Source: Codonopsis lanceolata
Taxonomy: Eukaryota; Streptophyta; Magnoliopsida; Asterales; Campanulaceae
Assembly: GCA_013146195.2 (NCBI GenBank)
Contig: CM028382.1
Location: forward strand, 58,393,027 to 58,457,026
DNA: 64,000 nt
Reading direction: 5' to 3'
A program made the position numbers and the translations under genes. Below the pieces are notes generated by a model. It was not told the DNA's origin. It was given only the letters and a program-made list of their open reading frames with translations, and did no database searches. Below, in pieces: positions 18,871 through 28,603 of this stretch (position 1 is the first letter of the stretch; every line of letters starts with the position of its first letter).

Positions 18871-20268
18871 CTAGACGATCAGCAACCATATTCTGCGCCC
18901 CGAAAACATGCCGTAATGTAAAATCCCTAGAAGATTACGGCAATCACGAAGAAAATATAGATATCTCCACGGCCCATTATACCCCTTACTGAGAACATTA
19001 ACTGCCGTTAGGGAGTCAGACTCCACCACAACCGTACGAAGCATCAAGGAGTGACAAAGCTGAAGTCCCTCTCTAAGAGCCAGAATTTCCGCCCGCATAT
19101 TTGTTCCATGACCATAATCACTAGAGAATGCGCAAACAAAAACCCCTTGCGCATCCCGAATAATCCCTCCACCCGTACACCTGCCATCTTTAGACGACCC
19201 ATCTGTGTTGAGTTTGTACCCAGAAATCGGAGCTAACCAACGAACCCATTCCCCACGCCGCGTAGGAACTTTTCTGACCACCAAATTAAGATGCTGCATG
19301 AGCACACAGGCAGCATTATTGCTCTTTGATTTCGGAGAAAATGAACTAAGAGCTTCACGAACACCCTCAATAACCCGAGAGACAATTTTCTGCCCATTCA
19401 TAGCAATATCCTCAAAAATAACCGCACACCGCGCCTTCCACAACTCCCAACACGAAAAGGCAAATATACTAAAACAAGTCACCCCAATCTGTGTTCGTCT
19501 GGATAACGATGACCAAACCTCAAAAAGATGGTGAAGATTGGAATACTGATTGGGCAACCGAAAATGAGCAGCAAAATGACCCCATACTTCAAGGGCCACC
19601 CGAGAGTGCACAAACAAGTGAGGCAGAGATTCTGTCGACGGAGAATCAAAACAACAGCGACATCTAGACACAAGCGGCACCCGACGAGCCTGAATATTAA
19701 CATCCAAAGGTAACGCATTATGAAACAACTTCCATAGAAAACCACTCACTCGCATAGGGAGCCAAGGCTGCCAAATCAATTTAGCCCAGCGCATAGACGG
19801 ACTGGAGATCCGATGCTGTTTCCAGAAAACACTAGCGACAAATGCACCTGACGGGGTAAGCTCACTGATTAAATGATCAGACATAGAATTGTCACAACTG
19901 ATCCTATGAACCGAGCTTTGAAGATCATCCGGAATTAGAGGGAAAATATCTTCGAAATTCTGCATGGCTGTAGCAACAGTCAGCGTGCGATCTACTGGCA
20001 TAGGGCCGATGAGCTTTGAACCACACCAATTTTCATCCCAAAAAGAAATAGCCCCTTGCCCAATCACCCACCTGCTAGAAGCTCGAACCAACGGAAGCTG
20101 ATTAAGAACTGCTTTCCATGACGAGGTGACAAAACGCGAGACCGGCAACTGCTCCAACCCATACTTACCAACATAGAAACGAGCCCAAAGCCCCTGCATG
20201 TTTAGGACCCGCCAAGCTAATTTTGCATGAAGAGAGTCCATAACCTGGGCAAGTGGTCGAATGCCCAA
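18871..20268 (-). CDS. LINE ORF2: zf-RVT and RNase H domains
   Basis: 465 open codons forming the C-terminal third of LINE ORF2. The first ATG is internal to the polyprotein; the frame begins with GIRPLAQVMDSLHAKLAWR, the usual segment after RT. The zinc-binding region shows FLWKLFHNALPLD, SRCRCCFDSPSTESLPHLF and ALEVWGHF (about residues 180-240). The RNase H (RVT_3 type) has KLNTDGSSKDG with GGGIIRD, NMRAEILALREGL and VVESDSLTAV (residues about 350-430), supplying the catalytic D, E and D. The last residues (from about RDCRNLLG) diverge from the family, pointing to a frameshift before the C-terminal His/Asp region. Compared with the LINE fragment at 2-877, this copy retains RNase H. Confidence 0.9.
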   Translation of the reverse strand: MGIRPLAQVMDSLHAKLAWRVLNMQGLWARFYVGKYGLEQLPVSRFVTSSWKAVLNQLPLVRASSRWVIGQGAISFWDENWCGSKLIGPMPVDRTLTVATAMQNFEDIFPLIPDDLQSSVHRISCDNSMSDHLISELTPSGAFVASVFWKQHRISSPSMRWAKLIWQPWLPMRVSGFLWKLFHNALPLDVNIQARRVPLVSRCRCCFDSPSTESLPHLFVHSRVALEVWGHFAAHFRLPNQYSNLHHLFEVWSSLSRRTQIGVTCFSIFAFSCWELWKARCAVIFEDIAMNGQKIVSRVIEGVREALSSFSPKSKSNNAACVLMQHLNLVVRKVPTRRGEWVRWLAPISGYKLNTDGSSKDGRCTGGGIIRDAQGVFVCAFSSDYGHGTNMRAEILALREGLQLCHSLMLRTVVVESDSLTAVNVLSKGYNGPWRYLYFLRDCRNLLGILHYGMFSGRRIWLLIV

Positions 20269-20369
20269 ACCCCCTCATCCAAGCGGTAAACAAACACGAT
20301 GCCGGGCTAACCAATGAGTACGGCGTTCGCCACTAACACCCCAAAGGAAACTGCGAGCGACTTCTTCGA

Positions 20370-21960
20370 TCCTAAGGAGGGACGGATTGAGGGACCTTGA
20401 GTCGCTGCCAAAGCATATATGGGAAAGCGCACAAAATGGACTTAATTAACGTAATCTTACCCCAGAAGGAAAGAAGTTTCTTTCGCCCGACCTTGAATCC
20501 TACCGAAATTTTACACTCCAAATCCTCAAAATATCGTCGTTTAATCAGGCATCCGTGTAAAGAGGAAGCCCTAAGTATTTCATTGGCCACATTTTATGTC
20601 GAAACCCGACCAACCGGCAACTTTGGGAAACATGTCTACGCGAACAATGTTTGAAATATAGAAACCACTTTTAGCATTGTTAACTAGGCCCGATGAAGCC
20701 TCATAATCCCGCAACACTTTTTAATATTCATTATCGATCGTTTGGACCCATTACAAAACAAGAGCATATCATCGCATACGAAGATGCGAGATAATAACTC
20801 CCCTCGCCCATCTTGAAAAGGTTGAATAAGGCCTTGCAAAAGCAGCTCGATTAATGTTATGAGAAAGAATCTCTTGGCCAGAATGAACAACAACGGAGAT
20901 AACGGGTCCCCTTGGCGAACACCTCGCTTGGCTTTGAAAGAAGCGATAGATTCCCATTAATCCGAAAGCGAATACCTGTTATGTAACAATTGGCGCATCG
21001 GCATGCACACCTTCGATCAAAACCAAAAGCTTGGAAACGAAGGAAGCACCATTCCAACCTATCATAGGCCTTCGACATATCAACCTTAAAAACAACATTC
21101 CCGCCCGGTTTTAGTATTTATACTGTTGAACCAACTCATGAGCTAAAAGAATATTTTCTGGATACTTCGCCCTTTCACAAAACAGTTGATGATCGAGAGA
21201 TAAGGCGAGGAGCATCGGAGCCAAGCGCGTGGCCAAAATCTTCGATATGATTTTTGCCGCAAAATTACACAAACCGATGGGCCTTAAATCACCCGGGTTG
21301 TCGATTTGCCACTTTCGGAAGAAGAACTATGGTTCTTTGTAGAAAGGCCCGATGCATATTCGCCTGAAAGAAATCGAGAACCGCATCCAAGACATCTCCT
21401 TTAATAATTTGCCAACATCCACGAAAAAACCAACACAGTATAACCATCGGGACCGGGCGTTGGGATTAAGAGGCGAATTGCCGTCCATACCTCCTCCTCC
21501 GATGGAAGGCGTGTCAACAACACATTCTCCTCCACCGAAACCTTAGCACGAAATCCATTAAAAGGTTCTCATCAACGGTAGGATTAACGAAGCAAAAATA
21601 TCCGCGAAATATGTCTCAGCCATCTGTCCAATCTGACCAGAATCTTCCGTAAGAGAGCCATCAGGTAAGCGCAGCCTAATCACATTCTTTTGAGCCCTGT
21701 CTTTAATACTTGCATGAAAAAATGACGTGTTACGGTCCCCCTCTCGAACCCATAATTGTCGAGCTTTCATCTCGTCATTTCGATTCCCATCTCAAAATTT
21801 GGGAAAGACGAGCCTTCGCGATGTCAGACCGGCCTCAACCAGTGAACCACCCAGTTGCAAATCCATTTCAAGTCGAAGAATATCATCTTGAGTGGAAGCA
21901 ATATTGCGCTGAACATGCCCAAACACCCTCCAGTTCCAGTCTCTAAGAGCCACTCGGAGG
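20370..21960 (-). pseudogene. LINE ORF2: reverse transcriptase region, fragmented
   Basis: RT of the LINE broken into several frames. Readable pieces in order are ARQLWVREGDRNTSFFH (about 21720-21770), AETYFADIF, GPDG-like words near 21440, MSKAYDRLEW (about 21050-21078; first catalytic Asp is probably just upstream), FQSQARCSPRGPVIS, and the catalytic core FVCDDMLLF (about 20770; the family's usual FADD has Cys for Ala here). These are followed by GFKVGRKKLLSFWGKITLIKS and PQSVPPSLLRIE. At least five frame changes are needed to read through, so this RT cannot function. Confidence 0.85.
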
Positions 21961-21964
21961 CGCT

Positions 21965-22795
21965 TTAATTTTCCAAACAAATGAGCCATACCCGTGCCCC
22001 AACAAGGACGCTTCCACTGATCGGCCACAAAAGCAAGGAATTCCGGGTGATCAAGCCACATTCGCTGAAATCTGAAACCACTCTTACACTGAACAGAAGT
22101 ACGAAAATCAAGTAAAAGAGGCACATGATCTGATTCGAAGTAACTAAGTGCGTTACCTGAAGCCTAGGATACAAAAGCTTGAACTCTCCATTAACAAGTA
22201 CCCTATCTAAGCGTTTCCAGATACGATGACCTCCGGATTGGTTATTACACCAAGTATAACGACTACCTTCATATCCGCATCCGCTAACCCGGCTGATGCA
22301 TAAGCGTATTGAAATCATCCATCTCACCAAAGTCACATAAGGTACCCCTAACTTCTCATTGTGACTAATAACATTAAAGTCGCCCCCAACTAACCACGGA
22401 ACCTTGCATCCCACCGAAAGAGCTTCTAAATCTGACCACAACTCCGTACGAGCCTGCCGAGTGCACTTAGCATAGATAAAAGAAGCCATCGAAGGAGTAA
22501 AAGAAGACATGGACACCATAACTGTTACATGTTGCGAAGAGCTCGCTACCAAATCCACCTGAACAGACTTATTCCATAAAAGCCAGATATGATTATTAAT
22601 AGGATTGACATGCAAACAATTGTCAAAACCCACCCTACGACAAAATTTCGCCAATCGATCCCCGCTTGTCTTTGGCTCTAAAACAGCAAATAAAAAGGGC
22701 TTGTGTTGCCGAATTAGAAACTTAATGTATAGACGAGTATCCTTGTTACAAACTCCCCGAGCATTCCATATAATTATCGTCATTAAACTTAACAA
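21965..22795 (-). CDS. LINE ORF2: AP-type endonuclease N-terminus
   Basis: The start of ORF2 with the endonuclease/exonuclease/phosphatase domain that nicks target DNA. TIIIWNARGV at residues 6-15 (Asn of the active site), FAVLEPKT (catalytic Glu), LVGGDFNVI near residue 140 (Asp and Asn), then SRYTWCNNQ and WKRLDRVLVNGEF near residue 195. The family's usual His-containing end (SDHxP) is seen after a frame change (ESDHVPLLLDF-like, about 22090-22140). The start codon overlaps the end of ORF1 by a few bases, a common arrangement in plant LINEs. Confidence 0.88.
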   Translation of the reverse strand: MLSLMTIIIWNARGVCNKDTRLYIKFLIRQHKPFLFAVLEPKTSGDRLAKFCRRVGFDNCLHVNPINNHIWLLWNKSVQVDLVASSSQHVTVMVSMSSFTPSMASFIYAKCTRQARTELWSDLEALSVGCKVPWLVGGDFNVISHNEKLGVPYVTLVRWMISIRLCISRVSGCGYEGSRYTWCNNQSGGHRIWKRLDRVLVNGEFKLLYPRLQVTHLVTSNQIMCLFYLIFVLLFSVRVVSDFSECGLITRNSLLLWPISGSVLVGARVWLICLEN

Positions 22796-23640
22796 GAGGG
22801 GGTAACATTCCGGGCTTTACTGGCAGCCCTAGTGATTCGAACATTCTCCTTTAAAAATCTAACTTTCTTCTTCTCTGCAAGTAACGCCCGACAAAAATTG
22901 GGGAAGGACGGTCGAAGCTGAACTTTATCAACATCCTCATCCGTGAAAAGCCTTTGATGTTCCATAACCGCCTCATCATAATCGCCATTCGTCGAATGAG
23001 CCTTGCCAAATGGCCTTGGAACTTCATGCAAGAATACCGTCCCAGAATTCTCCGAGATAAACGTCACTACTATATGTTTTCCGTGAGTCCGCCGGCACCT
23101 GCTTTGTAACTCCAACATGATCAGCCTGCGAAGGCCCCTCACCCAAACACTTCTCCGGATCATCTACCACAATATGTTCTTCCTCTAGATCCTCCAAGAC
23201 ACCAAATGGATTTGTTAGAGGTACCGACTTTCCCGAATCCGTCACAACTGATTCCTTAAGTCCAGTCTGTTTAACCGAAGGGTTCCCAGAATTAACAACA
23301 TCTATATGTTCCACATCAACAGGCATCCCTTGTGAATCCTTTGCCTTCGAGACAGACCCACCAGTATCATCACCAGACTTCTTAATTGGCGTCCATCTCT
23401 TAGTCGGACCAACTGGTTGAATGGGAACATCTTTACCAAAAACTTTCTTATGAGACAAACCTTCCCTAGCATTATCAGAACTGGGGGGATTAATACCTTT
23501 CCCTTTATCAATATTCGGGTTATCAGCCTCCATTGGCGTTGCCTTTGAATGAGAAGGGGCGGGGTGTGACGGCCCAGATTCCATCCCAGCCTTCGACCCT
23601 GGAGATTGGCCTTTGCGGCAATGAACTTTATAGTGCCCTA
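22789..23640 (-). pseudogene. LINE ORF1 C-terminal part
   Basis: Continuation of ORF1 after the zinc-knuckle frameshift. GHYKVHCRKGQS (second half of the knuckle) leads into a low-complexity, Ser/Pro/Lys-rich segment with GKGINPPSS, GPTKRWTPIKK, TNPFGVLEDLEEE and LGEGPSQ (23024-23584). It then shifts to a last frame with RRTHGKHIVVTFISENSG, FTDEDVDKVQ and ITRAASKARN, ending at 22789 and overlapping the ORF2 start at 22795. At least one further frameshift near 23070-23100 is needed. The segment is probably a nucleic-acid-binding linker; function is inferred from position only. Confidence 0.7.
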
Positions 23641-24408
23641 GCTAAAAGCACAATACCTAATATTCCCTTCAAACTCCAGCGATTGCCAAAACCCGTTATC
23701 TTTACTCGAGCCAATCCATACCCTAGTCGGCAATGGCAGAGACACATCAATCTCTATACACATACGAGCAAACATCGGTCGAACTAAAGTCAATGTTTTC
23801 TCATCCACTCGAAGGAAATTGCCCAGAGTATTACCAATACATTCCAGAAAAGATGGATTGAAAAACATGAGCGGGAGATGGTGCAATCGAACCCAAACCG
23901 CTACCTTAGTAACATCCTTCCGAAATGCGAAATCCGCCGACCAACGAAAAGAACGGTACATGCATGACTGAATCATATGCGACTCTTTAGACAAGGCTAG
24001 AACTAAGTCTTCGGACGAAGATAACCGAACCATGACATGCCTCGGGTCTAGAAGACCGACCACAAACGAACCCTTGAGTTTCCAATTCTTCGCAATATCT
24101 GCCTGAATAGTATTCACCGTTGGACGTCCCGCAGAAAACTTAAGAATTAAAGTGTTCTCAAACTGTTTCGCAGCCGCCTCCATCTCCACCGGTGAGAAAA
24201 GACAACCAGGGTCACCCTCCACTACCACTGCTTGTCGCTGGACCAAAGGGACGGCTTCCAGAACTGGCTGAGCTTGCCCTACAAACGGGCGAGGTTGAGA
24301 CACAATGTTAGCATAAGATGCTGGCTGAGCCGACGAGGGATCAGAGGCCGGAGCATGTATGTCCGGGGGTATTGGAGGCAGAGCCGCCATGGCCGCCGCC
24401 ATGCACAA
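23638..24408 (-). CDS. LINE ORF1: DUF4283-like RNA-binding N-part
   Basis: 256 codons with the plant LINE ORF1 layout: an Ala/Pro-rich N-terminus (AAAMAALPPIPPDIHAPAS), then a DUF4283-like domain from about residue 75 with NTLILKFSAGRPT, IQADIAKNWKLKG and WVRLHHLPLMFF. It reaches the zinc knuckle at GNIRYCAF and ends in TAG at 23638. The knuckle is broken by a frameshift, because its second half (GHYKVHC) is read in the next frame. The start could be the ATG at 24408 or either of two ATGs just downstream. The protein would bind LINE RNA in the family's usual role. Confidence 0.82.
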   Translation of the reverse strand: MCMAAAMAALPPIPPDIHAPASDPSSAQPASYANIVSQPRPFVGQAQPVLEAVPLVQRQAVVVEGDPGCLFSPVEMEAAAKQFENTLILKFSAGRPTVNTIQADIAKNWKLKGSFVVGLLDPRHVMVRLSSSEDLVLALSKESHMIQSCMYRSFRWSADFAFRKDVTKVAVWVRLHHLPLMFFNPSFLECIGNTLGNFLRVDEKTLTLVRPMFARMCIEIDVSLPLPTRVWIGSSKDNGFWQSLEFEGNIRYCAFS

Positions 24409-24596
24409 GGTGCTGTGAATAGGCAGAAACCCTAAAAGGAAAAAATATCACCTTTAGTGTGTGTGTTAGTGTGTTTTCAATAGATTCAACGTTCAAATCC
24501 ACTTATATCCTAGTGGTTTACTTCCCGGAGGAAGATCCACTAATTCCCAAGTGTGATTTTGAAGGATGGAATCAATTTCACTCTTGATAGCCTCTT

Positions 24597-25229
24597 TCAG
24601 AGAGGTCTTTCAGAAGAACTCACAACTTCTTTATAGCTTTGAGGTTCACTTTCCAGCATGTATGTTAGAAAATCCGGACCAAAGGATTTCTCTACCCTAG
24701 CTCTTTTGCTTCGTCTAAGTTCTACCTCTTCTACCTCATTCTCCTCATGCTCTTCTTCTATTGAATCATGTATTTGTACAGATGAGCTAGACACACTACT
24801 CAGTCTGCATGGAAATACATTCTCAAAGAACGACGCATTTCTAGATTCCATTATCGTGTTTTTGTGTATGTCTACAATTTTAGAATCATGCACAAGGAAC
24901 CGATAAGCACTACTGTTATGTGCATAACCAATGAATATGCAATCAACAGTTTTTGGTCCTACTTTCACCTTTTTAGGTAAAGGAACAACAACCTTCGCAA
25001 GACACCCCCACACTCGCAAGTATTTATAGGATGGAATTCTTCCATGCCACATCTCGTAAGGGATTTTGTCTAGCTTCTTACGGGGTACCTTATTTAAAAG
25101 GTAATTAGTTGACAACACAGCTTCTCCCCACATGTTCTGTGGTAATCCAGAACTTAACAACATGGCATTCATCATCTCTTTAAGAGTTTGGTTTTTACGT
25201 TCAAGCAATGCCATTGCATTGAGGTGCAT
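24597..25229 (-). CDS. Copia integrase C-terminal part
   Basis: Second half of the copia integrase, 210 codons. MALLERKNQTLKEMM near the start contains the Glu of the D,D-35-E triad, followed by WGEAVLSTNYLLNKVP, WHGRIPSYKYLRVWGCLAKV, FIGYAHNSSAYRF and NASFFENVFP. It ends in an acidic linker and SYKEVVSSSERPL. It is separated from 25172-25702 by a one-base shift near 25200, and from RT by a further frame change and the LINE. Confidence 0.9.
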   Translation of the reverse strand: MHLNAMALLERKNQTLKEMMNAMLLSSGLPQNMWGEAVLSTNYLLNKVPRKKLDKIPYEMWHGRIPSYKYLRVWGCLAKVVVPLPKKVKVGPKTVDCIFIGYAHNSSAYRFLVHDSKIVDIHKNTIMESRNASFFENVFPCRLSSVSSSSVQIHDSIEEEHEENEVEEVELRRSKRARVEKSFGPDFLTYMLESEPQSYKEVVSSSERPL

Positions 25230-25702
25230 AAGGTCTTTGTTGTCTCGTGGATGATACCATGCTCAGCACAGTATGCAGCAAATGGTGACTCATATTCACC
25301 TCCACGATCACTTCTTAGCATCTTAACCTTTCTGTTGAGTTGGTTCTCAACCTCGGTTTTATAGAGAATAAACTTCTCTATGGCTTCATCTTTACTTTTG
25401 AGAAGATACACATAACAAAACCTAGTGCTATCATCAACAAAAGTAATGAAGTACTTATTCCCACCACGTGACTGTGTTGATTTAAAATCACACACATCAG
25501 TGTGAATTAATCCAAGTGGTTCACTATTTCTTTCAATAGTGTGAAATGATGTTCTTGTTAACTTTGCCTCTACACAAGTTTCACACTTGTGTTTGGAATC
25601 GATTTGGAATTTGGGTATGTAATTCATGTTAACTAACCTACGCAAGGTTCCATAATTAACATGTCCTAGTCTACCATGCCACACATAGGAAGACTCAAGC
25701 AA
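25172..25702 (-). CDS. Copia integrase N-terminal part (GAG-pre-integrase and catalytic core)
   Basis: 176 codons. The zinc-binding HHCC region reads HGRLGHVNYGTL and CETCVEAKL. The catalytic core has GLIHTDVCDF (first Asp), FVDDSTRFCYVYLL and KMLRSDRGGEYESPF (second Asp). The frame is lost after HGIIHETTK, and the Glu-bearing segment follows in the next frame (24597-25229). A short break between 25702 and 25766 separates it from protease. Confidence 0.9.
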   Translation of the reverse strand: MLESSYVWHGRLGHVNYGTLRRLVNMNYIPKFQIDSKHKCETCVEAKLTRTSFHTIERNSEPLGLIHTDVCDFKSTQSRGGNKYFITFVDDSTRFCYVYLLKSKDEAIEKFILYKTEVENQLNRKVKMLRSDRGGEYESPFAAYCAEHGIIHETTKTLCTSMQWHCLNVKTKLLKR

Positions 25703-25765
25703 ATAAGCGAAGAAGACTTAGTCTTATTATTATTGCTTCTTTGGTTTAACAACCATTACACGAGC

Positions 25766-26260
25766 TTAAAACGACCCATCATTTACATAACCTTTTCCAA
25801 CAAACATTCCACTCTTGGACAGAGTTACAACATCTAACTCAAATACAATACGGAAGCCATGCTTCACCAGCAGAGTTCCGGAGACTAAGTTCTTCCGGAT
25901 ATCTGGTACATAGAGTACATTGTTGAGAGTCAGCTCCTTCCCGGACGTCATCTTCAATACCACTTTGCCTTGTCCTTTGACTTCAGAAGTGGCAGAGTTT
26001 CCCATGAAAACCTTCTCGCCATTCTCAGCAGCTTCAAAGGTACTAAACATTTCTCTGTTGGAGCACACATGCCTGCTGGCACCAGTGTCAATCCACCATT
26101 GATTGGGATTTGAACCCACCAAGTTCACTTCAGTGACAACCGCAGCAAGGTTCAGTTCTGATACATCTTGAGAGATGTCATCCACCATGTTTGCTTCACG
26201 GTCTCTACTTGGCTTTACGCAGGCGTAGCCTTGTGACCCGTGCCACCACAGTTGTAGCAC
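25766..26260 (-). CDS. Copia aspartic protease
   Basis: The retropepsin-like protease of the copia polyprotein. WWIDTGASRHVCSN near residue 57 holds the catalytic Asp-Thr-Gly. FMGNSATSEVKGQGKVVL, LNNVLYVPDIRKNLVS and GYVNDGSF follow, the usual order before integrase. The ATG is not the natural start: the first 18 codons are gag zinc-knuckle sequence read in the wrong frame, showing a frameshift near 26210-26260. Confidence 0.88.
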   Translation of the reverse strand: MLQLWWHGSQGYACVKPSRDREANMVDDISQDVSELNLAAVVTEVNLVGSNPNQWWIDTGASRHVCSNREMFSTFEAAENGEKVFMGNSATSEVKGQGKVVLKMTSGKELTLNNVLYVPDIRKNLVSGTLLVKHGFRIVFELDVVTLSKSGMFVGKGYVNDGSF

Positions 26261-27131
26261 TTTCCAGAAAATCTCTTCTTAGAGATTCCTCCCTTAGGCC
26301 CCAATGACCCCTTTTAGCGGCCTTGCCTTTGCCTTTTGAGCTTTGGCCATGCTCTACCATATTAGCTTTAACAGCCACAGGAATGAATGCCTTCTTGTCA
26401 GAACCTCTGTTGTCCTCTTCAATACGAAGTCTGACAACCAGTTGTTCCACATTCATCTCCTTTCGCTTGTGTTTCAGATAGCTCTTGAAATCTTTCCAAG
26501 CTGGAGGCAATTTCTCAATAATTGCAGCCACTTGAAAGGTTTCACTTACAACCATCCCTTCAGCTTGAATTTCGTGAATGATCACTTGCAATTCTTGCAC
26601 TTGACTGTAGACAGTCTTGGAGTCCACCATCTTATATTCCAGGAAGCGGCCAACAATAAACTTTTTGGCTCCAGCATCCTCGGATGTATATTTGTGGTCC
26701 AACGATGTCCACAACTCCTTTGCTGTTGTCTTATAACGGTAAACTTCGTACAATGAGTCTATCAACCCATTCAGTACGTAGTTTCTGCAAAGGAAATCAG
26801 AATGCTTCCATGCTTCTACAGCAGTAGTAGCTTGGACATCATTCTGATTCTCACCCACTGTTGGAGGATCCTCTTTCAGACACCTCGCTAGGTTCAGGGT
26901 GGTCAAGTAGAACAGCATCTTCTGCTTCCATCGCTTGAAATTCAAGCCACTGAATTTCTCCGGTTTCTCGCCATGATGTACCGGCATAGGTGGATTGGCC
27001 ACTGTCTGTCGAGTCACGATAGCATTAGAGGTCGTTGGGTTCAAGGTCACATTAGGTTCCTTTCCAGTAGCTTGGGTAATCAATTCAGTTGTCATATTGT
27101 GCTGTAATATGAACAAGGTTAGAATACACAA
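26205..27131 (-). CDS. Copia gag (capsid-like) polyprotein N-part
   Basis: Copia gag with 308 codons. The most likely start is the Met of MTTELITQATG, about 13 codons after the first ATG. Family landmarks: EKFSGLNFKRWKQKMLFYLTTL (residues about 55-75), DFLCRNYVLNGL, YKTTAKELWTSLDHKY, FLEYKMVDSKTV, IEKLPPAWKDFKSYLKHK and LVVRLRIEEDN. The nucleocapsid knuckle CYNCGGTGHK is found just downstream in another frame (about 26225-26250), so the C-terminal part is frameshifted. Confidence 0.9.
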   Translation of the reverse strand: MCILTLFILQHNMTTELITQATGKEPNVTLNPTTSNAIVTRQTVANPPMPVHHGEKPEKFSGLNFKRWKQKMLFYLTTLNLARCLKEDPPTVGENQNDVQATTAVEAWKHSDFLCRNYVLNGLIDSLYEVYRYKTTAKELWTSLDHKYTSEDAGAKKFIVGRFLEYKMVDSKTVYSQVQELQVIIHEIQAEGMVVSETFQVAAIIEKLPPAWKDFKSYLKHKRKEMNVEQLVVRLRIEEDNRGSDKKAFIPVAVKANMVEHGQSSKGKGKAAKRGHWGLREESLRRDFLESATTVVARVTRLRLRKAK

Positions 27132-27213
27132 TTCTGTATTTTATAAAAGTTTGTTTTCCCCTTTAGAAGGGTTTACTATTATCCAAGATAACAATACTAT
27201 TCTGTTTTAAGAT
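27132..27213 (-). other. Copia leader, no standard primer-binding site
   Basis: The 5' leader between the 5' LTR and gag. Directly after the LTR the minus strand reads ATCTTAAAACAGAATAG, which is not the TGGTATCAGAGC typical of tRNA-iMet-primed copia elements. Either the site is mutated or a different or internal tRNA primer is used. Confidence 0.5.
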
Positions 27214-28282
27214 TGTTAGAAAATGGTATAGGGAAAACAATAATAATCAAATATAGAATGGATACAGTTGGAAAGGTTACTGCTGTAAGTCAAGGTCTGG
27301 TAGAGAGATCGGTGCGGGGTAGACTTGGTTCTGCTGGTAGACTTCAGTTGTATAGGTAGACGGTCCGCCATTTGGTAAACTTCGCCAGGTAGACTTCGTG
27401 CATTTGGTAGACTTCAGTTGTGCAGGTAGACTTCAGGTCTACCGCTGGTAGTCTTCAGTTGTGTAGGTAGACTTCAGGTCTACCGCTGGTGGATTGAAGT
27501 TAACTCGTCCGAGGCCTGTGTCATGCACAGTTTCCTTACAACATATTCGTCCCTTCCTGTCTGTGCTTGGAAGCTGTAATGGACGTCTGTCTCCCAGGAT
27601 ACAACGGAGAGACCGGAGAAACCTTTAGCACCAAGGGTTCCAGCGAATTGAAGTTGTGTCTGACTCTATCACCAATATGAAAGCAGGAGGCCAAAGAATT
27701 CGCTCTACGAATTTGCAGAATGCAGAAGTGAAATGGATATTGTCAAAACTGTGTCTTCCAATTATGGATGGCATCTCCTTTTATAGGAGTAGACAAGAGA
27801 CTGAATTAATAACCACATTGATGATGAAATAAATTCATCATCAATAGGTACGGTCTGACATTCGTCTGAACAGGTAAATTTGGTCCGACATTCGTGTCCG
27901 CGGGACGCGCTCGCACATGAGTACGGTATCCCGAAGGCTAAATTGGACCATGATTTGCACCCCCCCTGCGCATGCGTGCGCGAGAGAGAGTCTCTATTCT
28001 ATACAAGCTTATCCTTACAACATAAGGCACTTGTATATAAACCACTCAAGTTTTTGTTAATCTTCAAATGTGGGATAAACCCACTTCCAACAACCACACT
28101 TTAATCAATCATAACTTATTCATCCAAACACCAAATTGGACAAATAAATATATGATTTCGATGTTCTCACGGAGTAGAACTCGATTCCACAATTACCCTT
28201 GTCATTACACAAACGACATGCGAAGAAATCCGTGCCACAAAATGCACAATTTCATTCTTTAAAAAACACAATTTTTCCAACA
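27214..28282 (-). repeat. Copia 5' LTR
   Basis: Minus-strand LTR beginning TGTTGGAAAAATTGTG at 28282 and ending CATTTTCTAACA at 27214, matching 15630-16703. A TATAAAAG box lies at 27778-27785. The U5 array of GGTAGACTTC-type words is at about 27300-27500. Immediately outside at 28283 the FNR exon continues after the 5-bp duplication. Confidence 0.92.
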
Positions 28283-28603
28283 CTATATTCTTCAATCTTG
28301 TCCTGTACATACATCTTGCCCCCATTCTTGTTCTTTTGCTCCCGGCTAAGAACTCGGTCATAGCAGAAGTTCTTGGGGTAATCCTGAAGGTAATTTGTGA
28401 ATTCTTCATCATATAGAAGATTGTCAGTGTTGGCCACCCCAAGGAAGAGCCAAGCAAGACCACCGAACTTGAATGTTGGTATGGATTCCTAAACTTGCGG
28501 CGAAGGTAGCCTCTGAAAGGAGCCACACCTGTTCCAGTACCAATCATAATGTGGGTGGCATTTGAGTCTTCTTCAGGAAAAAGCATTATCTTTCTAGAAG
28601 GAC
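28283..28603 (-). pseudogene. RFNR: Root-type ferredoxin-NADP reductase, last-exon 5' part
   Basis: The first half of the exon continued at 15448-15629. It begins at a 3' splice site (TTTATTTTGGCAG|GTCC at 28604/28603) with GPSRKIMLFPEEDSNATH, then the NADP-binding GTGTGVAPFRGYLRR. One base is lost after RRKF, and the next frame reads PTFKFGGLAWLFLGV, ANTDNLLYDEEF, LSREQKNK and MYVQDKIEEYS up to the copia junction. GGAH/ANTD words mark the root isoform rather than the leaf one. The intron at 28604 shows it is a genomic gene copy and not a processed pseudogene. No earlier exons are seen in the window; a DNA transposon-like unit begins at 28749. Confidence 0.9.

Larger units (their letters stand above)
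18608..24494 (-). mobile_element. Full-length L1-type LINE nested in copia
   Basis: The element is 5.9 kb on the minus strand, flanked by a 16-bp target duplication AAATCCACTTATATCC (18592-18607 and 24495-24510) that falls in the codons for GYKWIF of the copia polyprotein. Its 3' end has a poly-A tail (T-run at 18608-18621 on the plus strand). It carries ORF1 (DUF4283-like domain and zinc knuckle), then ORF2 with endonuclease, RT, zf-RVT and RNase H, all with frameshifts. The 5' UTR is short, about 30-90 bases, depending on the start. Confidence 0.95.
15630..28282 (-). mobile_element. Complete Ty1/copia LTR retrotransposon, split by a LINE
   Basis: The element on the minus strand is bounded by LTRs at 27214-28282 (5') and 15630-16703 (3'), with a 5-bp target duplication CTATA at 15625-15629 and 28283-28287. 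Internal order is gag, protease, integrase, RT and RNase H, as expected for Ty1/copia. A LINE interrupts it between integrase and RT (18608-24494). It inserted into the last exon of an FNR gene. Without the LINE the copia is about 6.8 kb. Confidence 0.95.

Noticed and set aside
19051..19713. Plus-strand frames opposite LINE ORF2
   Set aside because: Shadows of the minus-strand zf-RVT/RNase H coding sequence.
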